A stretch of DNA of 11,160 nt from Candidatus Methanophaga sp. GoMg3.2 (GTDB lineage Archaea; Halobacteriota; Syntropharchaeia; Alkanophagales; Methanospirareceae). The stretch covers positions 1-11,160 of the forward strand of contig QBUN01000363.1 of the NCBI GenBank assembly GCA_013180565.1, read 5' to 3'. The notes below the pieces were generated by a model, which worked only from the letters and a program-made list of their open reading frames with translations, was not told where the DNA came from and ran no database searches. The number at the start of each line of letters is the position of its first letter. Within the stretch, counting starts at the first letter, position 1. Below are positions 1 through 6,000 of the stretch, piece by piece. The position numbers were made by a program, and so were the translations under genes.

Positions 1-8
1 TAAAAAAC

Positions 9-151
9 CACGAGATTTCACAAGATTGACACAACACTATAATTTTTCTTTTTTACAAAAAGAAAATTTAGCCGGTGCTAAAAGAAAAAGATAAATATTC
101 TTTTGCTAAAGCTTTTCTTTTTAAGAAAAGGTTTGTGTTAATCTGTGTCAA
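9..151. repeat. Intergenic repeat with inverted ends enclosing a hairpin element
   Basis: The first 173 bases contain no gene that I can support. They begin with two 10-bp-spaced units, CACGAGATTT (10-19) and CACAAGATTG (20-29), running into ACACAA. Near the other end, at 132-150, lies TTTGTGTTAATCTGTGTCA. Its reverse complement (TGACACAGATTAACACAAA) matches the left end imperfectly, so the block has degenerate inverted termini about 140 bp apart. The hairpin element at 94-133 lies inside it. The same TTAATCTGTGTC string returns at 2179-2190 in a second intergenic region. The block lies just past the stop codon of the acylphosphatase gene, which is transcribed towards it. It could be a non-autonomous mobile repeat or its relic; no function is evident. 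Confidence 0.5.
94..133 (+). repeat. Dispersed hairpin element, copy 1
   Basis: The copy starts with AATATT at 94-99. Eighteen bases further on is the stem-loop CTTTTCTT-TTT-AAGAAAAG (112-130), followed by GTTT. Compared with copy 2 (6500-6540), the stem sequence is shifted by one base on one arm and the complementary shift is present on the other, so pairing is kept. It follows the acylphosphatase gene on the opposite strand. Confidence 0.55.
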
Positions 152-173
152 CAATTTATTTTTAATCGGAATT

Positions 174-455
174 CTAACGTCGTATGGAAAAACCCGTATA
201 AACACCTGTATACTCCCCCTTTATAACTTTAACCGAAGATACTTTCGCTGCCGGTGGGCCATAATGGCAATATTCAACCATTTCATCTACTTTTTCCTTA
301 TCCCCTTCAAACACCGCTTCTACCCGTCCATCGCTCATGTTTCGCACCCATCCCTTTAGTGCTCTCATATTCGCTTCGCCTCTTGTAGTATATCGAAATA
401 GAACCCCCTGCACTTTTCCCTTGACAAATACATGCGCTCTAACTTTAGATTCCAT
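174..455 (-). CDS. acyP: Acylphosphatase
   Basis: This is a 93-residue protein, the usual size of the small acylphosphatases (about 90-100 residues), which hydrolyse carboxyl-phosphate bonds such as that of acetyl phosphate or 1,3-bisphosphoglycerate in the cytoplasm. The phosphate-binding loop is GKVQGVLFR (residues 13-21) with the catalytic Arg21. The second signature, GWVRNMSDGRVEA (35-47), carries the catalytic Asn39. The Leu at residue 19 replaces the common Gly or Trp of VQGVGFR/VQGVWFR and should be tolerated. The C-terminus (GFSIRR) is a normal edge strand. The gene is the last of the leftward series, 38 bp after tRNA-Glu. The start ATG (453-455) is preceded by a GAGTGA string that is only a weak ribosome binding site. 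Its physiological substrate in archaea is not known. Confidence 0.92.
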   Translation of the reverse strand: MESKVRAHVFVKGKVQGVLFRYTTRGEANMRALKGWVRNMSDGRVEAVFEGDKEKVDEMVEYCHYGPPAAKVSSVKVIKGEYTGVYTGFSIRR

Positions 456-493
456 TGTTCACTCATACATAAAATAAATACGGGCAGATTAAT

Positions 494-567
494 GCTCCGG
501 TCGGGATTCGAACCCGAGTCCTTGGCTCGAAAGGCCGAGATGATTGGCCGAGCTACACTACCGGAGC
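494..567 (-). tRNA. tRNA-Glu(TTC)
   Basis: A 74-nt cloverleaf can be folded by eye. The acceptor is GCTCCGG/CCGGAGC, the T arm is TCGGG-TTCGAAT-CCCGA, and the seven-base anticodon loop CTTTCGA gives anticodon TTC. The D arm (GTGT...TCAT) has G-T, T-A and G-C pairs plus a T-T pair, as is usual in glutamate tRNAs. The variable loop has four bases. No CCA is encoded, and no intron interrupts the loop. The anticodon stem TCGGC/GCCAA contains a C-A mismatch at positions 28-42. The gene lies between L12 and the acylphosphatase gene on the same strand, and a run of ten T residues (minus strand) lies just upstream at 573-582. Confidence 0.93.
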
Positions 568-626
568 AAATAAAAAAAAAATATGCGGAAAGACTTAGAT
601 TAGTCTTAATATTAGATTCGTTTTAT

Positions 627-968
627 CTATCCGAATAGCGAAGAAAGTCCTTCCATACCCGTCTCTTCTGCTTTTTCCTCCTCTTCAGCCGTCTTCTCTT
701 TCTTCTCTTTCTTTTCCGCCTCGCCCGCTTCAGGAGCAGGCGCCGCTGCCGGAGCTTGTGCTGGCATCGCAGGTGCCGCGGCCGCATATGCCGGTTGTGC
801 TTGCGCCATCGCCTCATCTATGTCAACATCGTTAAGAGCGGAAATCAATGCTTTCACTCTGCCTATCTCTGCCTCAACACCCGCTGCTTTCATTACAGCA
901 GTCATTCCATCCTCTGTGACTTCCTTACCCGAATCATGCAAGAGCAGTGCAGCATATATATATTCCAT
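627..968 (-). CDS. rpl12: Ribosomal protein L12 (stalk protein, archaeal P1 type)
   Basis: This 113-residue protein forms the flexible stalk of the large ribosomal subunit. It binds as dimers to the tail of L10 (P0) and recruits the translational GTPases aEF1A, aEF2 and aIF5B. Residues 1-58 are the helical dimerisation domain, beginning MEYIYAALLLHDSGKEV as is usual in archaea. Residues 59-83 are an Ala/Pro hinge and 84-103 a highly charged Lys/Glu stretch. The end, GMEGLSSLFG (104-113), is the conserved factor-binding tail. The start is fixed by a strong ribosome binding site, AAGGAGGT (980-987), 11 bases before the ATG. In most archaea this gene directly follows those for L1 and L10. Here it stands alone between two tRNA genes, with its own promoter. 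Confidence 0.97.
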   Translation of the reverse strand: MEYIYAALLLHDSGKEVTEDGMTAVMKAAGVEAEIGRVKALISALNDVDIDEAMAQAQPAYAAAAPAMPAQAPAAAPAPEAGEAEKKEKKEKTAEEEEKAEETGMEGLSSLFG

Positions 969-1017
969 ATCTTCGTTTTACCTCCTTCTCTTTTCCTTTT
1001 ACATCCTATACTCTATT

Positions 1018-1045
1018 TTGCTATATAAATAAAACAAAAAGAAAG
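1018..1045 (-). promoter_or_regulatory. L12 promoter (TATA box) with degenerate half hairpin element
   Basis: Read on the minus strand, TTTATATAG is centred near 1025. This would place transcription start near 1000, giving a leader of about 30 nt that contains the AAGGAGGT ribosome binding site. Immediately upstream is CTTTCTTTTTG (1035-1045), the first half of the dispersed hairpin, joined to TTTTATTTATATAGC. The argF promoter likewise reads GTTTATTTATAGC directly after its hairpin. The promoter call rests on position and composition only. Confidence 0.5.
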
Positions 1046-1054
1046 TGGTATAAA

Positions 1055-1099
1055 AAAACCCTTCCTTTCAAAAAGAAAGTTTCAAGAAAGCATAATATT
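1055..1099 (-). repeat. Dispersed hairpin element, copy 3
   Basis: On the minus strand the copy begins with AATATT (1099-1094). Twenty bases on is the stem-loop CTTTCTTT-TTG-AAAGGAAG (1079-1061), with one G-T wobble, followed by GGTTTTTTT. It lies between tRNA-Arg and the L12 promoter. The T-rich 3' edge could end tRNA-Arg transcription, since archaeal termination relies on T tracts. Confidence 0.55.
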
Positions 1100-1116
1100 C
1101 AAAGAAACATATATAC

Positions 1117-1188
1117 GGAGCCGCTGGGATTTGAACCCAGGTCATCGGGTTCGAAGCCCGATGGGATAGTCCGCTACCACACGGCTCC
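1117..1188 (-). tRNA. tRNA-Arg(TCG)
   Basis: The 72-nt cloverleaf has acceptor GGAGCCG/CGGCTCC, anticodon arm TCGGG-CTTCGAA-CCCGA with anticodon TCG (arginine, CGN box), a four-base variable loop and T arm CTGGG-TTCAAAT-CCCAG. CCA is not encoded and no intron is seen. The D stem is poor. With conventional numbering, position 10 is T opposite C25, leaving two G-C pairs (11-24, 12-23) and a T-T pair. An alternative register gives T10-A25 but leaves no base 26. The gene is 36 bp downstream of the ureohydrolase gene on the same strand. Confidence 0.9.
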
Positions 1189-1224
1189 ACAAATATAGTA
1201 TAGATGGCTTTCATACTAAACTAA

Positions 1225-2058
1225 TTAACGATTATCGCTATAGCTTGCTAATATCTCAAATATGAGTCTTGAAGCGTTAATGCTGGTAATACCGTTATTG
1301 TTATCCCGCTTTGGATTCACCTCTACCACATCGCTTGCAACCACGTTCACCCGCTTTATTATCCCTCGTACCAAAGCGATCAAGCTCTCGAGCGATAGCC
1401 CGCAAGGCTCCGGATTGTCTACTCCCGGCGCTATACCAGGGTCGAGCGCATCAATATCAATTGACAGATACGTTTTTTCACTATCTCTACCTATTTCGTT
1501 TAATATCCCGTCTACACCCTTTTCCATTAGCATTGCGGCATCGTAAATTCTTATCCGATCTTTTATTAACGTATACTCGGCTTCCGAAGAAGACCGGACA
1601 CCTATCTGAAGTATATTCTCAAATCCTACTAATTCCGCTATTCGACGCATCACACATGCGTTGGAAAGTTTATTGTTCTTATATGAGTCACGGAAATCGG
1701 CATGGGCATCTATGACTATCACTTTGGCGACTTCATCACGCTTGTGAAGTGCTTTAACGAGCGGATATGAAATGGAATGGTCACCACCGATGAAGATTTT
1801 TCTTCTCGTGATGTCAAATTCCACAATGCTTGTAAAGTTACACTCTAATATCATATCACCAGAATCGTAATATAGCAAATCGGACAATTCGAGTTTATAG
1901 TCCCATATGAATGTTTCAAGCAGTTGCGATGCCTTCCGTATCGCTTTTGGTCCTTCCCTTGTCCCTTTCTTAAAGGCATTGCTATCAAAAGGGACACCTA
2001 TTATTTCATACCATGCTTTTTCCTTTTCCGCTTCTGAGAGCGAGCCCGCGAATTTCAT
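1225..2058 (-). CDS. speB: Ureohydrolase, probable agmatinase
   Basis: The 277-residue protein belongs to the arginase/agmatinase family of binuclear Mn enzymes. The archaeal members of this size usually convert agmatine to putrescine and urea, supplying polyamines. The metal ligands are all visible: His94 in GGDHS, Asp117/His119/Asp121 in DAHADFRD, and Asp201/Asp203 in SIDIDALDP. EVNPKRD (247-253), which contacts the substrate guanidinium side in relatives, is also kept. The oddity is Asn133 in LSNACVMRR. Archaeal relatives that I recall read LSHACVMRR, and this His corresponds to the catalytic-loop His of bacterial agmatinase and mammalian arginase. The enzyme may therefore be slower, altered in specificity, or inactive. 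The start ATG lacks a ribosome binding site but has a TATA box about 25 bp upstream, suggesting a leaderless mRNA. Arginase or aminopropylagmatine ureohydrolase are alternatives. Confidence 0.9.
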   Translation of the reverse strand: MKFAGSLSEAEKEKAWYEIIGVPFDSNAFKKGTREGPKAIRKASQLLETFIWDYKLELSDLLYYDSGDMILECNFTSIVEFDITRRKIFIGGDHSISYPLVKALHKRDEVAKVIVIDAHADFRDSYKNNKLSNACVMRRIAELVGFENILQIGVRSSSEAEYTLIKDRIRIYDAAMLMEKGVDGILNEIGRDSEKTYLSIDIDALDPGIAPGVDNPEPCGLSLESLIALVRGIIKRVNVVASDVVEVNPKRDNNNGITSINASRLIFEILASYSDNR

Positions 2059-2078
2059 CTTACTAACTTTGGTATGGT

Positions 2079-2087
2079 AATATTTAT
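2079..2087 (-). promoter_or_regulatory. TATA box of the ureohydrolase gene (leaderless)
   Basis: On the minus strand ATAAATATT is centred about 25 bp before the ATG at 2058-2056. This is the archaeal spacing from TATA box to transcription start, and the bases before the ATG show no Shine-Dalgarno sequence. Transcription probably starts at or next to the start codon. Confidence 0.5.
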
Positions 2088-2136
2088 CTTAGCTCGTTGT
2101 ATATGTTGTATAACTTCCACATACTTAATTTAGGAC

Positions 2137-2190
2137 GCGGATTTACACGGATTCACACGGATTTAATTTCTTCTACGTTAATCTGTGTCG
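2137..2190. repeat. 10-bp tandem repeat with inverted partner
   Basis: Three consecutive 10-bp units, CGGATTTACA (2138-2147), CGGATTCACA (2148-2157) and CGGATTTAAT (2158-2167), are followed at 2177-2190 by GTTAATCTGTGTCG. The latter pairs imperfectly with the last units (ACACGGATTTAA against TTAATCTGTGT). The block lies in the 162-bp region between the divergent ureohydrolase and enoyl-CoA hydratase genes and shares its motif with the block at 9-151. No other gene is visible in this gap. Confidence 0.55.
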
Positions 2191-2220
2191 ACTATAAGAT
2201 AAAAAGAAAGCGGGGTAAAA

Positions 2221-3003
2221 ATGATAGAAGAAAAGAAATATGTCGTGTATGAGGAGAAGCAGAAAGTAGCGACACTAACACTCAACCGCCCGAGATCATT
2301 GAACGCATTGAACACCGACTTATTAACGGAGCTGCGAGATTCGCTGCAGGATGCGGAAGCCGATTCCGAGGTGCGAGTAATTGTGATAACAGGGGCGGGT
2401 GATAAAGCTTTCTGTGCAGGTGCGGATATAGAAGAGCTACTTGAGAAAAGTCCCCTGGAAGCAAGCGAATGGTCACAGTGGGTTCAGGGGATATTAACAC
2501 AGATGGAAAGAATGAAGAAGCCGGTAATGGCAAAGATAAACGGGTTCTGTTTGGGTGGTGGGTTAGAACTTGCAATGGCATGTGATTTCCGGATTGCGTC
2601 AGAAAAAGCGATATTCGGTCAGCCGGAGATAAACCTGGCAATTATTCCCGGTGGCGGTGGCACGCAAAGACTAACGAGATTGATAGGAAAGACAAAAGCG
2701 ATGGAGATGTTGATGACCGGCGAGCATATAGGAGCAGAAGAAGCTTTTTGGTTATCGCTCGTGAACAAAGTCGTGCCAGCGGATAAGCTTGGTGCAGCAG
2801 TTGATGAGTTCACTAAAAAACTGCTTACAAAAAGTACTGTTACGATCGGTATAATAAAGGATGTCGTGAACAGGGGTATAGAAATGGATTTGGAGCATGC
2901 ATTGCAATATGAAGCGGAATGCTTCGGAGATGCACTTGCAACTGATGATGCAAAAGAAGGGTTAAAAGCATTTCTGGAGAAGCAGAAGTCGCCAAAAAAA
3001 TAG
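2221..3003 (+). CDS. Enoyl-CoA hydratase (crotonase family)
   Basis: The 260-residue length is typical of monofunctional enoyl-CoA hydratases, which add water to trans-2-enoyl-CoA in beta-oxidation or its reverse in the cytoplasm. The oxyanion-hole segments are DKAFCAGADI (61-70) and GFCLGGGLELAMACDF (108-123). Both glutamates that activate water in the rat enzyme are present: Glu116 in GLELAM and Glu136 in FGQPEINL. IPGGGGTQRLTR (142-153) and the C-terminal DAKEGLKAFLEK (243-254) are family hallmarks. With both acids present, hydratase activity is more likely than isomerase or dehalogenase activity, but chain-length preference cannot be read. GGGGT lies 5 bases before the ATG. No thiolase, acyl-CoA dehydrogenase or hydroxyacyl-CoA dehydrogenase is adjacent, so the pathway is not defined by context. 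Confidence 0.93.
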   Translation: MIEEKKYVVYEEKQKVATLTLNRPRSLNALNTDLLTELRDSLQDAEADSEVRVIVITGAGDKAFCAGADIEELLEKSPLEASEWSQWVQGILTQMERMKKPVMAKINGFCLGGGLELAMACDFRIASEKAIFGQPEINLAIIPGGGGTQRLTRLIGKTKAMEMLMTGEHIGAEEAFWLSLVNKVVPADKLGAAVDEFTKKLLTKSTVTIGIIKDVVNRGIEMDLEHALQYEAECFGDALATDDAKEGLKAFLEKQKSPKK

Positions 3004-3015
3004 GGTGATAAATCC

Positions 3016-3041
3016 GATAGAGGTGAGAAAGATAGAGGTGA
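3016..3041 (+). repeat. Two direct repeats between convergent genes
   Basis: GATAGAGGTGA occurs at 3016-3026 and again at 3031-3041, 15 bp apart, in the 87-bp gap between the convergent hydratase and CHAT-STAND genes. It includes the GGTGA string of a ribosome binding site, but no open frame follows it. It is possibly a small duplication. Confidence 0.4.
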
Positions 3042-3080
3042 TATCTTTATGATAAATTCCTGATCTGACACAAATTTATA

Positions 3081-3089
3081 CTTTTTTCG
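3081..3089 (+). terminator. T tract after the enoyl-CoA hydratase gene
   Basis: The sequence CTTTTTTCG lies 78 bp beyond the hydratase stop and next to the end of the convergent CHAT-STAND gene. A run of six T residues on the coding strand is a plausible archaeal terminator. No stable stem precedes it. Confidence 0.3.
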
Positions 3090-3090
3090 T

Positions 3091-6000
3091 TTATCTTTGG
3101 CCAAGTAGATTCTTTAGTCGGGCGATGTTTCGCTCGGTACGCGCAATATCTTGTGGACTGCTGTACTGCCGTTCCAACTGCAGCACCTCCTGATACTTGA
3201 TGAGTGCCTCTTCATAATGCCCCTGCCCCTCAAATGCGATACCAATTGTCTCAAGTGAGATTGCCACCTTGACCGGGATGTCAAGCGCTCTATCAATATT
3301 TAATGCCCGCTGAAAGCAGTCCAAAGCCTCCTTGAATTGCCCCTCAGCAGGCAGCAGCTTGCCACTCTCACTGAGTGAATCCGCCTGACCTGCCTTATCG
3401 CCAATTTGTTCTCGGATAGCAAGGCTTTCTGTGAAACGCTTGAAAGCTTCTTTGGGTCGATTTAGCCCATTCAAGGTTATGCCAAGTTGATGGAGAAAGC
3501 AAGCCTCACCAGCTTTATGGTTCAACTCACGAGCCATCTCCAGTCCCTCTTCTCCCAGCTTCAGTGCCTCATCATACTTTCCCCTCAGATCCAGCAATTG
3601 CACGATACGGTAGTGCGAAATGGAAATCCCTTCTTTTTCACCAACCTCTTCTTTCAAAACCATTGCTTCTTGCTCAAGGCTTAATGCTTGCCTGTATTCT
3701 CCCCTGTCTTGGTAAATCTGTGCCTGTTGACTAATGGCAGTTGCCATCTGTGATTTAGCATCTATACTCCTGAAGAACTCAAGGCATTCCTGATGGATAT
3801 CAAGTGCATCCTGCCATTTGCCTTCTTCATTAAGCAAGCTGGCTAAATTTCCCATTGCAGCATATCTGCTAAATCCTTCAAGCGAATCAATACTCTTCTT
3901 TAGCAATTCCTTTAACAACTCCCGAAGTCCCTGCATGTCCAAATAACCATAAATCGCACTAACAATATCATCTGCCTTTTCATACTCACCAGCTTCAAAC
4001 AAGTGATGATGAATCTCAAGTAAGGATGTGGTTATCATCTCAGTCTGTTCACGCATCCCTCGTTGAGTCCGCATTCTCATCACACCACAGAGTATCTCTA
4101 ACGGCTCAGCCTCAGACGCGCTTTTCAACAACTCATCATGCTGGTGGATGTAGAAATCTGCAGCCTTTTTGTGCAATCTCTTACATCCCTCCTTCCCTAT
4201 CTTAGCAAGCACATATTCGCTTACCACAGGATGGACGACATAGCCTTTACCTTCTCCTTCCTGTTGGAGTAGAGTATATCCAGTCAGTTTTTTAAGCGCT
4301 TCCTTTTTGGGTACAAGCCTTTGAATATCTTGTGTTGTTAATGAACTGCGGAATACCGCTAATATACCCAGAGCCTCTTGTTCTTCCGTATTCAAATCAT
4401 GCCACAGCCCATCCATAAAGTATGCTCCAATATCTTCTATCACCTTACTCCACAGGTCTTCGTCCTCAAGCACCTGGGACACGGTATGCTTATGAAGATA
4501 GGAATCAAGCAACTCGATGGTCTTTGGATGTCCCTTAACCAGAGGAAGAAGTCGTAATTGCTCCTTATAGTCCAATCTGCTTAAAGGACCTGCTAAATTA
4601 TTCATGTACTGAATGCTCTGGTGTCTGGTCAGTCCCGGCAGGTGAATTGTCAGAAGATTCTCTACCGGCAGTCCTTTTTCTGATAGGAGCTGCCACTCAT
4701 ATCTACATGTAAATACAAAGGTTGAGTGCCAGTTATGATCAAATATGCTTGAGAAGAACCTGGTCAGATCCTCATCCCTCAATTCACCACAAGGAGCCTG
4801 CCCGACAAACAGTGACTCAAAGTTATCAAAGATAAACAGGTAGCGGTCGTCTTTAATGGCATTATTAAGCAAAGATACCCGCTCATCAATTGCGATAGTG
4901 CTTTCTTTCAAGAGCTGTCCGGCTTGGGCATGACCTTCTTTTCCTTGAAAGCTAATGAAATTGGCCACTTTTTCTATTATCGTGGCAAAGATAGGCTCTA
5001 TCTTATCGCATCTTGTGACACAGACCGCCTCAACGGATTTATCCTGTTTCACCTTCTCGATAACTTTAGCGGTAAGGGCTGTTTTACCCACACCACCTAA
5101 TCCATAGATATAGACTGCGGGCATCTGTGGCTGATTAATTGCCTGGCGTACATCTTGAATCTCTTTTTTTCTACCTACAAATCCACGGACAACAGGCAGT
5201 CCACCTATATCCACCTGCTCTGGTTTCGTTGCCTGATGTTTTGGCGGCATGGTGGTATCAATCAAGTGAATTTCGGGTGTGCGCAGATAAAGAGCCGGAA
5301 GACCCCAATCAGCTCTATCTTTGCCGCGTAAATCATACAGTCTGAGCCGCACTTCATTTACCGCTTCAAGTACACTTGAGCCCTGGCTCAGCTCCTCGTA
5401 AAATTTACTTGCAAATTCTATCCCGGATTCGTCAAGTATAGAGTACTGCATCGCCAGTACTGCCGGTAAGCTATCGTGCAGGAGGGCGGTGCCAATACCT
5501 TTCAATGCATCTTGATGATGCGTTTGCGCGGTCATACAGCCCGATAGCACAATCAACTGCAAGCCACTATCCCTAATGATACGCCTGAGGTCATCACCAA
5601 AGATTGGCTTTAGCTCGCCATCATCGTCCTCACATGCTAAATATGTCTCGTTACTATACGGTAGTTTACCACCATGCCCCGTATAATGGAGTATATGTGG
5701 TTGGAAGTGCTTAATTTTGCTGCGGAGGTTGCTTAAAGTAGCAGTCTCCAAATAGTCAATTTCCAGCCAGCCATTGAGTCGCGCCGAATCAACAGCCTTC
5801 TGAATAACTCCTATCTCCTTTTCACTATTCAATTCCGGTACCCTGTTTGGGCTGGACACAACCACTAAAAGGCGTAAAGGCTGTGGGTTTTTGATCGCTG
5901 CAAGTTCGCCTAACCCTATGGGCTTTCGAGTAAGATATGCCCTGCCTGATAATGCCAGAAACTCATCGCCATCGTGTAGATATTCCCAGGGGATGTGCCA

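Noticed and set aside
591..606. AGACT/AGTCT inverted repeat as an L12 terminator hairpin
   Set aside because: The stem has only five pairs and archaeal termination does not depend on hairpins. The T run at 573-582 on the minus strand is a better candidate but could equally belong to the tRNA promoter region.
623..817. Arg/Lys-rich 64-residue reading frame on the minus strand
   Set aside because: It is a shifted-frame shadow of the Ala/Pro/Lys/Glu-rich part of L12, and its composition is an artefact of that gene.
947..1198. Plus-strand frame running through the tRNA-Arg gene
   Set aside because: It reads across a tRNA and an A/T-rich promoter on the opposite strand, with no recognisable protein motif.
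2137..2190. A CRISPR array
   Set aside because: The units are 10 bp and directly adjacent, with no spacers, and no cas gene is present.
2619..3104. 161-residue frame opposite the enoyl-CoA hydratase
   Set aside because: It is antisense to a well-conserved gene, serine/phenylalanine-rich, and resembles no family.
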